From contig NC_079882.1 in the NCBI RefSeq assembly GCF_029227915.1, positions 4,712,001-4,776,000 on the forward strand: a DNA stretch of 64,000 nt, in the 5' to 3' direction. This DNA is from Hydractinia symbiolongicarpus (Eukaryota > Cnidaria > Hydrozoa > Anthoathecata > Hydractiniidae). Shown in pieces: positions 10,266 to 22,084 of the stretch. Under the pieces are notes generated by a model. It saw only the letters and a list, made by a program, of their open reading frames with translations. It was not told where the DNA came from and searched no databases. Within the stretch, counting starts at the first letter, position 1; each line of letters starts with the position of its first letter. A program made the translations under genes and the position numbers.

Positions 10266-12583
10266 CAGGGGCAGGTTTAGGATTTTTTTACCTGGTGCAA
10301 AATAGCCTCAAAGAGGTTTAATTGCTTGTGAGGGTGTTCATAAACAACTCAGGGTTTGGAGGGCGTTTTAAGCCTTCAAACGGGGTTACCGCCCTTTCAC
10401 GCCCTCTGATGGTCAAAACAGCTTAGAATCAACCTCTGAGCGGCGAGTCTAAATTCTACTTTGTAGAACTTTGAGCAAGAAATATACAAGCATCAAATTA
10501 TTTTGTTTTACATTTACGTCTTAAATATTACATAAAATCTTGGACTTAATTAAGTTTCTTCAGCGACAGGTATGGTAGATGTATATTTGATACCACTGTA
10601 CTCAAGTTTTGTCGTTGCAGCTAAAAAATGAAACCATTTCTGAATGTAACCTACAAGCGTTTGCGGCATTTTCAAAAATGCGAAATCGAAGAACAAAAAA
10701 AAGGCAGTGTTTATCAAATTAGTCACAGTTAATTCTGCTACTACATTGTTTTTAAACCAATCAGCTTGATTTTATAAGAATTTAAACCAATCAGGTTATT
10801 TCAAAATCACAACAAACTTTGTAATCGAGATGTGAGGTGAAGTAAACCGTATTTGAAAACTAAAGTCAATTTAATTGAAAGCTAAAATCACTAAAAATTA
10901 TAAAGATAACAAAAACAAATAATTTGCTTAACGCATTCGGTATGAAAGATGTAAAGAAACTAAACGAGAATTTTCAGCCTGTAAAAATTTTAACCATTTT
11001 GGTAGAAGGTTTGTGGACAGTAGTTATAAAGAAAAACTTTAGAAATTACCTAAACAAAGAAAGTAGCAACCTGAATTTCCATATAGATAATTCGCAACAG
11101 AATTAACTGAATATTGCTTTTCTTGTTCTCATGTATATCTGTTTTCTTTATCTTTTTTTCTATATCTGTTTTCTTTCATTATGCCTTACTGCAATGCACT
11201 TTGGAATATACAATAACAAAATCCAACTTGCGATGTAAAAATACGATATAACAATATTGCAAAACAATGTAAACAAACGTATACCAAACAATTTTAAAAG
11301 TTTGCTACGACGATTAACAAGCTTCACTAGGACCATGTTTTTATAGAAGTCAGTATGTTATTTCCTCTCGTTTTCCATATCGTGTGTTGAACAATCTATT
11401 CAGCTGTTGAATTGTAATTCGATTGCAACACAATATCAGTTCCCTAGCATATTTTAAAAACCAATTGTTCTGTTACGAGCGAACATAGTGTTACAGTAGG
11501 CTCTTTGGTTCATTAATTATTTAAAACTAACTGAATAATGAGATCGTCAGTTGATTTCTACCATCATCGAAGTTTTCAGCCCCGTCCGAGCATGCACTAA
11601 TCAATAACTCCTCGTGATAGTGGGCCATACCTTGGTTTAGGTATTTCCATCTTAGTAAAAAACAATTTTCTTTTTTAATCTTATCTTTGTTACCTTCGCT
11701 TAGCTGAACCCAAAGGATCTTTTTAATTCAAGATACGTGACTAGCTACAGATTAGATCTTGAAACGATTTCGCTCGGAACAGCAAGCCGATAAGTGTAAA
11801 CACATCAAGACGCCGGAAAACAATAAAATTTAATTTTAAAAATGGCGGACGACAAATGTAAGCAAGTCACAATTTTATTATTTTCTCAAATAAGCCATTT
11901 CTTTCAGCTTTGGTATGCAAGTATTGCAATTTTAAAATACCATATGCAAAGACAGAAAAGGTTGCATGCTTTAATAAAAAATCTGACGACGTCTATGCGG
12001 AACATATGAACAGCCCAATACGGAATACCGCGTACATGTGTGGACAACTCAATCCGGAATGTAACTATTTCGGAATGAAAAGCAATCCGAGACGTGTGGA
12101 CATGGTCTAAGATTACGCTGTTCTTTAATGGAGGTAATAAAAGCCGCTTTGTTTTGAAGTCTACGCAATTCTCACCTGCATGTTAAGTCCTGGATCGTTC
12201 TGCCGTACAGTTTGCATTTTACACCAGTTGCTTACACCAGAGAAATACAACAGAGAAATTCTTGCCCAGCCAGATGGGCAGCTTACACCAGCAGAACTGG
12301 TGTAAATGGTAAAGTCGGCAGCTACATTGAAAATAAAATATTTTGCAGGACGAAAGAGCGGCGATTTGTATTTCCTGACAGAAACAAGACCATCGAACCC
12401 GGGCGCGGAAAGTGGAGACTCCGAAAACCAGTTATATATGCCGAGGGCGTGCGCCCACGCTGTGTTCAGACCTAGGGCGCCAAAATTAAAAAACTACAGG
12501 CTCACAGAGATACACTTTAACTTTTTGGAGACAATTTTTTACTGGTGTATTTACACCAATACACCATAGCTAAACCGCCCCTG
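10266..12583. mobile_element. DNA transposon with CAGGGGC termini, 5-bp TSD
   Basis: The left end reads CAGGGGCAGGTTTAGG. The reverse complement of the right end reads CAGGGGCGGTTTAG, the same but for a 1-nt indel. Both ends are flanked by TCAAT (10261-10265 and 12584-12588), a perfect 5-bp target duplication. Termini starting CAGGGGC with short duplications suggest a hAT-like superfamily; some hAT groups make 5-bp duplications. I see no transposase, so it is probably non-autonomous. It encloses the two-exon gene at 11842-12110. Sub-terminal TACACCAG / CTGGTGTA repeats cluster near 12220-12565. Confidence 0.6.
11842..12110 (+). CDS. Small two-exon Cys-rich protein (72 aa), unknown
   Basis: Exon 1 (11842-11857) encodes MADDK plus one base. 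A 50-nt intron (11858-11907) opens GTAAGC and closes TTTCTTTCAG. Exon 2 (11908-12110) continues in frame to TAA, giving 72 residues. Read across the junction, the protein has CKYC near residue 9, further cysteines in VACF, MCG and PEC, and one EHM histidine. A zinc-binding fold is possible: CxxC followed by a later His resembles the BED/CGGBP1-type fingers of hAT-related proteins, but spacing is not diagnostic. There is no signal peptide or membrane segment. The gene lies wholly inside the transposon 10266-12583, so it is either transposon-encoded or captured. The start is the first ATG before the donor. The model rests on splice sites and frame only. Confidence 0.5.
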
Positions 12584-12588
12584 TCAAT

Positions 12589-15500
12589 ACACTAAATAAA
12601 ATTACCATATTGTTATCTTTTCTAGGGTAGTGAGATGACAACAAACGCAATGGGAAACGTAAAAACAAGATACGTGAAATTTCTCCAAACTTGACGAATT
12701 TATCTGTTTTAAACAGGGTTTAGAGTTTTTTCTTATACAAGCAAATGCTGAGAGAATATTCTGAAAAAATATTTTTTGGTAATTTCTGACACAATCAGAA
12801 CTGTCAGTTCGCCCAAGTTGCTTATCCACGCGAATTAGCTACAGGTAGTTTGTTTAATTTACTTGCGTCATATCAAAAGTGGATTGTGCGAAACAAGTAG
12901 AAATTGTATGGCATATTCTCTTAAAAAAATGATGACTAAAATAATAATTTTTTAGGAAAAAATGTGCCTCGTTTTCTTGTTACATGAAGCGTCATCAACC
13001 GCTTTTTATGTATCCTTTACGTCAAGTCATAAGTTTTGAATGTCAGACACAATGCCAACTACAACTAGTGTGCCTATTGTACACTTATTTATTATATTTG
13101 TTAAGTAAAGAATAAACCTATATTCCGAAATCATTCTTTGTCCTTCGATTGCTTTTGTTGTTGCTAAGGCGAAAAAACAAACAAACAAAAAACAACACAC
13201 TTAAATAGCAAAGTTTTGAGTGTGTGTCAAGGGTGTTGGAGCTTTAATATTAAAAAAACAATGCCATCAAGGGACGTAAGAGGAGCACCGTTAAACTAAC
13301 TTGGGGTTGGGAAATGAAATTGTAGTATATGTCACGTAACAAACTCACATATCCTATTTAAACCATTAATGACTTGTTTCTAATAAGTGTACACTTTTAT
13401 TTCTTTAAACCCAATCAATGAAGATTACAAACTCACTTATTCCGACCACCTACTCTCTATTTTATCCTAACTGCTTTTTTAAATTGCTGACGCTTTTTCA
13501 TCCATTTATACTACTATTTATTTTTATGATTGCTTGCAACTCCCTGTGTTCGTGCTACCACCCACAATGTTCACTCTATTACAACATTATGTGTTTGAAT
13601 TATTCGTCATTTTAATTATTAGTTTAAGAAGTTAGAGTTTACGTAATAGAGCACATAAAAAAGTACAAGGTGTGATTTCGGACAAATTCCTTGTTACTTG
13701 TTAAGGGAATAATTCTTTTCTGTTCCTGTCCACTAATTCTGTTGGTACATATAAACTAAATATAATATTTATGGTGCGCGTGGGAAAGTAAACGCAAGTG
13801 TATAAATATGTCTCTTGCACAATAAGGTTTTCCGAACAACCAAAATATCAAATAGAACGAGCTTCTCTTCTTACTCCCTACACACACATAAAATTTAGAA
13901 GAAGTTCTATCCTCTATCCCTTTCTTTCTATCCTCCCAGATAACACATAACTTCTGTATAGCAGTTAACTCGTTTGTAATAAATCATAATTTTTTGTCAT
14001 TGTTTCCGAATTTTACGCGAAATATGTCGTCACAATATTACACTCAAATACAAAAACAGGATTTGACGCTCGTGAAGAACAAATCAATCGAAAGTTATTT
14101 GCTCAATTGTTTCGGTACGTGAATTATTAACAAACAAATATGTTTATTCACAATGGCCAAAGTCAACAATTGATGTTGAGCTAAACGATTAGATTTGTTT
14201 ATCAGAGATGGATTACAGAGAAGAAGAGAATACAATGGCAAAAATGATGAAACGTCGCCATGATAATTAATAACATCGCACGAAAAGTAGTTTTGTATCT
14301 ACAAATTGTTCCTTTGTTCGTATGCTTTGACATGTAAACTTGAAATGAAAGAGAATAGCAAAATGTTCTTCCACTTAATTAACGTTAAAATTTTATTTAA
14401 ACAGGCAAAAAGGAGATCAGAAACATTACCAATGCCGCATAGACGCCAATTGGGAAATAATATAAAGTTAAATATATAGAATGTGTACCTAGAACACTTA
14501 TTCGCAGCATGCTAAAAAAATTACTGGGTCACTGAAAGTGCAAAATAAACTTATAACTATCGACGTTATGTTTTAAGATTTTTTATGTAGGCGATTTTGC
14601 AAATGCTTAAGGGGGTATTGGTTAATTAAATCAAGAAGAGATAAATTCATTTAAAATTGAAAAGTGATGATAGCTACTTTAATGAGAAACTTTCGCGAGA
14701 GAAACTTACGCAAAAAAAAAAAATCACGAAATTTTTTGGATAAACTTTCGCGAATGAAGAAATTCAGAAACTTTCGCAAGATAAACTTTCGCAAAAATGG
14801 CGAAAAATCTCGAATTTGCAAAAGTTTCTCTTGCGAAAGTTTCTTTAATTAAAGTAGTCGCTAACCCGTGGAATAATCCTCGTAAATTCACTCGTTGGAA
14901 ATTCTATAGAAATTTGCCCGCCAATACTCGCACATAATATCTTTGGGTCACAGAAAAATAAAAATGCTCAACAGTTCCCAAAAATGTCGAATTATTACTA
15001 GTTGCAAAATGAACTTTTCTGGAAAGCTATAAAGACAAAAATTGTGTCAAATTACTGTTACCAGGACTTTAGAGTTTTTATCATATCAGCGCGTCACGAT
15101 AAACATATTTCTACTTAAAGTTAATCAACAAAGTTTTACACCAAAATAGGAAAAAAATAAGAATCCCTTTTATAGAATATATTGCCTCGAAATGCTGGAA
15201 CATAAAGACATATATCTTCACGCTGTTACAACCTTTTTAAAACTAAAGAAATAGAGCAAAATCAAACAGTAAGGGCATATTTTACGCTTTCGTGTCGTAA
15301 TATGACGATCTCGAGCGACAAAAGGGTGCAATTTAAAATGAATAACATTTATGGGCTATAATTGCATCTATTGAAATGTAAAGAAATTTTTTTCCCTTTG
15401 CTCCTTTTCAACAAAGAGGGTCATCAGCTAGTAGTGAAATTGTTTCAATTAATTAACACCATTTGGCTTTTAATAAATTTAACGAGGCCATTTCACCTTA

Positions 15501-17120
15501 AAGAAACAATATGCAAACAGGGCATCTCTCCAGGAATAAAAATAAAAGAATAATGTATGTCAGCTGGAAAAATAGTGTTTTTTTTAAGACGGAAATAGTA
15601 ATGTAATTCTGTGTAAATACTTGTTTAAATGTTTGCTAGCATTGCAACACTGCATAGCAAATATGTACTTAAGTTGCATTTTACCATTGTAGTTTATTAT
15701 AGCCTACAGACAGCAAATAGAAACTGGTTAGAATAGCTGTTTTTTGTTAAAAACAACTGGCAATAGAAAAATCTTCGGACATTCTTTACTTTCAAAGTTT
15801 TGTTTATTTGTAGGTCATTCCTTTTTCGCTGTTGCGCACTTTTGTGTTTGCTACTGACATTTGGGCAGCAAAAATGATGTTGCTATAGTGGCTATGCCAA
15901 GATGTAAAACTCTAAGACCACGTTAAATTTCTGTTATCACATCATAGAAGGAAACAGATGACATTCAGTGCATATTCTATATTTTGAAAAAAACCCCGAA
16001 CTACTGCCTACTTCTCTTTATCAAGGAAAATGTGTGTGATATGTTTCATTAATCACTGCTGAAAAGTGTCCGGAACCATAGATCCCGAATTATTAAGTCA
16101 TAAAACGCACCTAAAAATGTTTAATACAAACGCATAACAGGAGAATAATTAATTTTGCGACATAATAGGGAACAGAAATGCGAAAAGAAAGCAATTCTTC
16201 TGATTTTATAATGTATTTATAATTTCTCACATGTTCCTGACGCTATGGTCTGGATTCCCGGTAGACATGTGGACGGAATGCTTAAAAAATTGATTTCATT
16301 ATATTTATTTCATTCATTTAATTGTTAACTTTGTACCTAGTTAAAATATGACACTTTAAGAAGACTGAAGTAAGGAAAAAACAACGCATGACGTAAGTAG
16401 GATCAGGAATGACGTCAGTTTGCTAAATTAATATCCACTGAATATCTGGTCTGTATTCTATACCTAGTACCCTTAATTATCTTAGCAACAACTTGGTAAC
16501 CATTTGAAAATAAAAGAAATAAAAATGTGGTAATTATTTATATTACGAATGCAATATTTTATAAACCCTTACATGGAAGTCCGCAGTTGTGCAAATTCAA
16601 AATAATTTAGTTTTTAAATTAACTTTAAGTAATTTAAATTTTTAAAGTTAGGAAGAGTCACAAACTTTCAGTATCACTTGCCCAATACAAAAAAGTGGCA
16701 GACACTTTACGTCCCCTCCTCCGGTATAAATATAATAGAGTTGAATTAGTACATTCTTAAATTATCATTAAGGGATGACTAAATCAAAAAAAGCAAATTG
16801 CTTTATGACGTTATCAAAGGTATCGAAAGAAAAAGTTCAAGCCAAGAATTGCCGATTCTCATTTTGCGGGAAGCTAAAGAAAGGTTTAGGTAGCGTGCAA
16901 ACAAATTAAAAAACAATATTTATTTCTTTAAATATCTTCCATAAGTCATAAATTCGTATAAATAAATATATATCTTTTTATAATACTTTATGAGTATTTT
17001 TCACATTAGGGAAGCACAGAGTTCATTTCATTCAAACGTCGGGTTATGCTTACACAATAAAAGGTTATATTCCTAATAAATAATAGTTAAAACAAATATT
17101 TTAAATATATCAATTTAAAT
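12589..17120. other. Intergenic AT-rich sequence with one MITE
   Basis: No gene supported. Short ORFs (12602-12829 minus, 13418-13615 plus, 15362-15553 plus) have no domain, no matching splice context and biased AT-driven composition. A foldback element at 14671-14863 is listed separately. Confidence 0.5.
14671..14863. mobile_element. MITE-like foldback element
   Basis: The left end TAGCTACTTTAAT followed by GAAACTTTCGCGAGAGAAAC is an imperfect inverted copy of the right end, whose reverse complement reads TAGCGACTACTTTAAT followed by GAAACTTTCGCAAGAGAAAC. The interior repeats AAACTTTCGC several more times. There is no protein. The size (193 bp) and long inverted ends fit a miniature inverted-repeat element of unknown superfamily. 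Confidence 0.6.
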
Positions 17121-17174
17121 CTAAAGTGTCCTGATATTCCAACATCAGTCGAAGTTTGATTCTTTCAAGGTCAT

Positions 17175-17940
17175 TTAAGCTATTCTTTTGTATACACACT
17201 CTTTGAGACACGTCTGATACGCTTGTCTTTTACATACTTTTCTTTCAGAGAGATCTTTCATTGTAAAACAAGCATCAAATAACGTTGTGCATGACTTAGC
17301 ACAATGCTTAAAGTTCGAAGCTTGTACCACTTCAAGGCTGCGGGGGACACGCTTTGAAGAATCCACGCACGATTGAAAACAGGTTGATTTTTGCGCATTA
17401 CATGTGAAAAACTTTTTTGTACCGTCCGAGCTTGAAATGCACTGATAGAAATTTTCTTCGCATTTTCGAGTACACTTGTTAAATAGGGCATTGCATTGAT
17501 AACAGGTGAAGATGAAGACAGCGATAAAGACTAGTCGATTCTGCATCTTTGGTATTCGTAAAGTCTATAAGAAAATAGTAAATTTCATTAAATGTCTATG
17601 CACATAGGTAGCTAGTAAACGCCTTTTACATAGAAAGAAGCATTATGCTGTAAAAAGAGCATCAAAGTTATACTACCCCTACCCCCTTATTGTTAGATGA
17701 ATATTTAAGTTACAGGCCTATACTGATTTTCTTTATTTTTAATATACTTTGCTAATAAAATTCTTTCAAAAAAGTGTTGCGAAGAGCAACACGAGCTTTC
17801 TTATCCGATTGACAATAAAGAGATTTTTTGTTACAATCTTTTTTTGTTTAAACGTAAAAAGATTGTAACATTCAGCAAAGAACTAAAAAAACTTCTTACC
17901 TTTAGAAAGTAGAGCTAGCTGTGCGCCTTTGATTGAAGTT
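17175..17940 (-). CDS. Secreted protein with two CX3C six-cysteine repeats
   Basis: The coding exon is 17546-17175 (123 codons). Residues 1-20 form a signal peptide (hydrophobic VFIAVFIF core, likely cleavage after CNA). The mature chain holds 12 cysteines in two repeats: C25-x3-C29-x6-C36-x12-C49-x6-C56-x3-C60 and C82-x3-C86-x6-C93-x11-C105-x7-C113-x3-C117. Paired CX3C motifs suggest two disulfide-stapled helical hairpins; this fold occurs in secreted inhibitors, defence peptides and venom peptides, so function is open. A basic PRS linker separates the repeats. Upstream, an acceptor TTATAG at 17565 and donor GTAAGA at 17899 define a 335-nt intron in the 5' UTR, with a non-coding leader exon of about 17940-17900. 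The start is the first ATG after the acceptor. No known family name is assigned. Confidence 0.75.
17829..17870. repeat. 15-bp perfect hairpin in the 5'-UTR intron
   Basis: TGTTACAATCTTTTT (17829-17843) and its exact complement AAAAAGATTGTAACA (17856-17870) surround a 12-nt loop. It lies within the leader intron of the secreted Cys-rich gene, about 30 nt from the donor site. Confidence 0.8.
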
Positions 17941-17970
17941 TTAAGTGGAAAAATGAATTTTAGCATGCTG

Positions 17971-17980
17971 TATTTATATG
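17971..17980 (-). promoter_or_regulatory. TATA box of the secreted Cys-rich gene
   Basis: On the minus strand this reads CATATAAATA. It lies about 30 bp upstream of a plausible transcription start near 17940 and about 75 bp upstream of the leader-exon donor at 17899. Confidence 0.55.
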
Positions 17981-18633
17981 TTTTGGTTGTTTACACAGCG
18001 TTACACACACGTGACAGCCATCACTAACAATGGGCATAAAATGACGGTATATTGCATCATTATTCGATGAAATCAAGATTAAAACATATTAATGTCACTA
18101 TTGACATTTTTAAGAGTCGGAAGATTATTTATTTCAACCTCTTAAACATCACACTCTCTCAAAATTTCTTTCATGTATTCGATCCCCACACAAATATCAA
18201 GTATTGTGTGAAAACCGAAATGTATTTGTTTTGCGTGAATCATCATATTTCAGTGGATTTAACATTATATTCTTATGACACATTGAAATAAAGTTGTTGT
18301 CACTTTTTGTCACCCAATTGTTAGAAAGAAATTGACGCATGTTTTTAAGAAGAATATTGGTATAATAAAGATGGATTAGTAGCTTCGGCGCGTGCATAAT
18401 ATTAAAAACAAACATCGATCTTTGATTAAGTTCCTACGCAATGTTTTTTCTCTTTAGTGAGTTTATATTGTTTATTACAAAGGTCTACATTTACTTAAGG
18501 AGAAAAAAACAACTTTTTCGACATTGTAACAAGGATAAATGTTTCAGAGCATATTTAGCATAGCATATTTATATGAAGTATTGCTCGTAAAATGTCACAT
18601 ATCGGAGATGGTTGAAGTCTTCACGCGGATTAA

Positions 18634-18698
18634 AATTTAGAGACTAAAATTTAGCCTAAATTTGACTAAATTTTTGTCTAAATTTTAGTTTCTAAATT
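18634..18698. repeat. 20-bp near-perfect inverted repeat
   Basis: Arms 18634-18653 and 18679-18698 (AATTTAGAGACTAAAATTTA and its complement) differ at one position. The spacer also contains TAAATTT repeats. It resembles a tiny foldback element. Confidence 0.7.
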
Positions 18699-18890
18699 GG
18701 AAAATAATAGACACTCCCCAAATTTATTTCATTCACTTCCTTTGATGTGGCGCTGCTTTTTTGAAAAATGAAGAAAATATTTAAAATTCTTGGCTAAAAT
18801 TTAAAAGGGTATTAAGAGAACTCAAAAATTAGGAAACGTTTAATTGTAATAAAAATGCAATAAAACGACTGGCTATACTGAATTTAAAGA

Positions 18891-19102
18891 TCTATATTAT
18901 AATGCCCGTATACGTCTGCCCGTCCGTCCGTCCGTCCGTCCGTCCGTCCGTCCGTCCGTCCGTCCGTCCGTCCGTCCGTCCGTCCGTCCGTCCGTCTATC
19001 TGTCACGCAAAATGGTAGCTTAGCTGCGCAATAGCGAGAAGCACACAATGCGGTATAAAAAGGACGGGCGAACCCGTGGATTTTCCACGGGCTAACGACT
19101 AG
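18891..19102 (+). mobile_element. Complete compact Helitron with (CCGT)n
   Basis: At 212 bp this is the cleanest copy in the window. It shows host A, then TCTATATTATAATGCCCG (5' TC end), a CCGT array, CACGCAAAATGGTAGCTTAGC, AAAAAGGACGGGCGAA, the hairpin CCCGTGG ATTTT CCACGGG, CTAACGA and CTAG (19099-19102), then host T. Insertion between A and T, a 5' TC, a 3' hairpin and CTRR are the defining Helitron features. It is non-autonomous and has no terminal inverted repeats. Confidence 0.8.
18919..18994 (+). repeat. (CCGT)n microsatellite inside the Helitron
   Basis: About 19 uninterrupted CCGT units, followed by a CTATCTGT edge. It occupies the same place in the element as the (GTCT)n array at 6617-7247. 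Confidence 0.9.
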
Positions 19103-20079
19103 TATGAGAATAAAATTCATAAAGCGAAAGTTTGAAAAAATTCGGAAAGTGACAATTTCTTGGAATAATACAGAAATTGCTTGTGTTTTCGTCAGTCTTA
19201 AAGAAAGTTAATTATATTTTTTACAATTTTCCTTCAAAGCCTCTATAAAACATCCTGTTTACACTTTTAATGGAGTAAAAGAAATCATGTGACAGAATAA
19301 AGCGAGTCTTTTGCTGGGATTACATTGTATGCAAATTCAAAATTACCGTGACGGTTTAAAAACCGCAGGAAATGTAAAATGCTTTGCTATAAATGAATGT
19401 ACAAGCAAAGTTAGAGACAATTAAACATTGTCATTGTTGTTGTCGATTTCGTTTAAAACGTTTCGTTTGCAGTCTATTTAATAAAATTAACAGCAGTTGG
19501 TCTTGCGATAAGCACAATAAATTTAAAAAAGTTTTCAAGCAGATACTTCCACGGGTTTTGAAAACTAGTAAAAAGCAACAAAAAAGCAGTCACTCATCTT
19601 CCGTTTTTGTTTAGCAATCGCTACTCTTAACTAATGCACAGAAAGTATGAAAAATCGCGAGGATTGGTTTGGTTCGTGGATCACTTTTTGTAAGCGATTT
19701 TTTGAAAATTTAAATGCTAAGAAAATGGTAGACCAAGACACTTCAATAACCAAGTTGTGGCTATTTAAGCTGATCAGTACACATTGTTTCATACTCTAAC
19801 TTGGTAATCCAAATAAAAAAGTCATGTTTACCGCAGCCATATCAAAATAGCTGATAGTAGTTGTTGTGAAAGGGTTTATTCATACCTACTAAACTTTTTG
19901 AAGTTTTGTTTCTTAATTAGCTAGTTAGTCACGTTTACTTTATTCCAGAACGTATACAAAAAACATTCCCTACAAGTGCGAAGTTAAGCGAAATGATTGT
20001 TATGAGAGGAAGCAACTATAATAGGCACCTTACGAAATTGACGGCGGTAAGTTCTGCGACGGCGTAACAAAATGATCAA
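19103..20079. other. Intergenic AT-rich sequence
   Basis: No supported gene. The 73-codon ORF at 19393-19614 has no recognisable domain. The last 100 bp may be a truncated 5' part of the retrotransposon that follows, but no endonuclease motif can be read. Confidence 0.45.
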
Positions 20080-21984
20080 ATGATCAAAATAAGCTCGTTA
20101 CAAAATCACACAGAGATATTACGAATGAAATCCAAATTGAGTCAACTAGTAAGCGATCGAGAAAGCTACAATGAATCAAAGTCAAAGTTGAAACGAACCA
20201 TCAAAGAAACAAGACAGACGTTTCTAAGAAAAGCACTTTCTTTAAAGCAACCAAAGGAAGTGTGGAGGACAGTTAATCAAATTCTTAAACAACAACACAA
20301 ACGAATTAGACACAGCCCAACTGATATCAACCAGTACTTTTGTACTTTGGCGAGTGAACTGACCAACAAAGAAAACACTAACACCGTTAATGCCGAATTC
20401 ATAGAAAACCTACCAATCAATAACAGTGAAAACTCTTTCAAAATACAACACACTAATTACAACGAAGTTAGAAATATTTTACTGAGTTTAAAGAATGATT
20501 GCTCTACTGGTTTTGATAGTATTCCAGTAAAATATCTGAAACCAGTTGTTGATTTCGTCACTTCGCCACTTGTACATATAATTAACACAAGTATTGATAA
20601 AACAGTTTTTCCAGGTGCGTGGAAAGTGGCGAGAATTTGTCCTGTTCCAAAAATCGAAAACCCTACTCAAATTGCAGATTATAGACCAATTTCCGTGTTA
20701 CCAGTTTTGTCTAAGGTATACGAACGTGTCATATTACAACAGCTTTGTGACTATATAGATAAACAGTCTTTAATGAATGAAACACAATCAGGTTACCGGA
20801 AGGGACACTCGACAACAACGATATTATTAAAACTAAGAGATGATATTCGAAAAGCTATGAATAAAAGCGAGGTAACCCTGGCTGTTTTAATTGACTACTC
20901 GAAAGCGTTTGACACTGTACATTATGAAACTTTACTTCTCAAATTACATCAAATGAATTTCACAAAAGAAAGCTTATTGATAATCCATGACTATCTTTCC
21001 GAACGAAAGCAGTTTGTTCAAGTGGATGATAAAACATCAAACACGCAACCTATCTATTTTGGGGTACCTCAAGGAAGCATTCTGGGCCCAGTATTATTTA
21101 ACTTGTATGTCATGGATCTGTCTCAGAATGTGTCATCTAACACAACACAGTATGCTGATGACACTGTATTATACCAACACTGCAAAATGAAAAATTTGAA
21201 AACATGTGCAAAAACACTTGAGGACGATCTGAATAGTTTATCTGGTTGGTCAACCAATCAGAACCTTCTATTTAATGATGGCAAAACGAAACAAATGTTA
21301 TTCTCAACAAACAAAATGAGTTCCTATCATCATCTTGAAACAACCAATGACTGTAACATTATTCACAATGGTTGCTCAATCGAACGTAACTCAATCTCAA
21401 AAATACTGGGAATACATTTTGACGAAAATCTGAATTGGAAAAATCATATTACCAAAGTTACACAATCTTCCTATGCAGTAATTCGAGCACTTAAACAATG
21501 GAAACGATTTACTCCGTATCATGTGAGAAAGAACCTCGCTGAAACACTCATTCTATCCAAACTTAATTATAGTAATGTAGTATTTGGCCAATTACCAAAG
21601 TACCTATTAAATAGACTTCAGAGAGTGCAGAACACAGCAGCATCTTATGTTCTTGGAAGATATGTGAAAACAACAGACGTTATCGATCTTGGGTGGTTGC
21701 CAGTTAGAGAAAACATTGATTTCGCGACTGTTAAACTGGTACATAAAGCTTTACACACTGATACATGGCCAGACTATCTTCCATTACATATGAACACATT
21801 TAATCCACGTTTGGGTAATGAAATGACATTACAACATGGTGAAGCAAAAACGTTTTCTGAACAAGCTAACATATATAATGACCTACCACGTAAAATAAGA
21901 GTTTGTGAAAATTTTTACAGGTTTAAAACAGATGCGAAAGAGTATTTCAAAGACAAAGGTCTAGCGAGGCTTCTGTCATTGTGA
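20080..21984 (+). CDS. Non-LTR retrotransposon reverse transcriptase (634 aa)
   Basis: It encodes an RNA-dependent DNA polymerase. Visible motifs are GFDSIPVKYLKP near residue 146, DYRPISVLPVLSKVYE in the fingers, DYSKAFDTV (catalytic D272), GVPQGSILGP near 328 and YADD near 358 (both catalytic Asp present). The C-terminal thumb region ends in LPRKIRVCENFYRFK, a pattern typical of CR1/Jockey-group LINEs. The frame is fully open. An in-frame TAA lies 15 nt before the ATG, and neither an AP-endonuclease domain nor ORF1 precedes it, so the element is 5'-truncated although the reading frame is intact. The first 60 residues are basic and correspond to the linker between endonuclease and RT. The intact frame suggests a recent insertion. 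Confidence 0.92.
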   Translation: MIKISSLQNHTEILRMKSKLSQLVSDRESYNESKSKLKRTIKETRQTFLRKALSLKQPKEVWRTVNQILKQQHKRIRHSPTDINQYFCTLASELTNKENTNTVNAEFIENLPINNSENSFKIQHTNYNEVRNILLSLKNDCSTGFDSIPVKYLKPVVDFVTSPLVHIINTSIDKTVFPGAWKVARICPVPKIENPTQIADYRPISVLPVLSKVYERVILQQLCDYIDKQSLMNETQSGYRKGHSTTTILLKLRDDIRKAMNKSEVTLAVLIDYSKAFDTVHYETLLLKLHQMNFTKESLLIIHDYLSERKQFVQVDDKTSNTQPIYFGVPQGSILGPVLFNLYVMDLSQNVSSNTTQYADDTVLYQHCKMKNLKTCAKTLEDDLNSLSGWSTNQNLLFNDGKTKQMLFSTNKMSSYHHLETTNDCNIIHNGCSIERNSISKILGIHFDENLNWKNHITKVTQSSYAVIRALKQWKRFTPYHVRKNLAETLILSKLNYSNVVFGQLPKYLLNRLQRVQNTAASYVLGRYVKTTDVIDLGWLPVRENIDFATVKLVHKALHTDTWPDYLPLHMNTFNPRLGNEMTLQHGEAKTFSEQANIYNDLPRKIRVCENFYRFKTDAKEYFKDKGLARLLSL

Positions 21985-22031
21985 TACTTTTTCTTACGTA
22001 TAACTATTTTATTTTCATCTTTAACGACTTG

Positions 22032-22084
22032 CTGAGATCAGTTGAATGGTACTTCAACTCTTCAATCGATTTCAGCAAGTTAAC
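22032..22084 (+). repeat. Stem-loop in LINE 3' UTR
   Basis: ACTTGCTGAGATCAGTTGAA pairs imperfectly with TTCAATCGATTTCAGCAAGT downstream; a second GTTGAA/TTCAAC pair closes the inner loop. It lies about 50 bp after the RT stop codon. Confidence 0.55.

Noticed and set aside
12212-12569. Two overlapping 87-codon ORFs with higher GC
   Set aside because: They lie in the inverted TACACCAG-rich end region of a transposon, lack any domain and occupy two frames of the same DNA.
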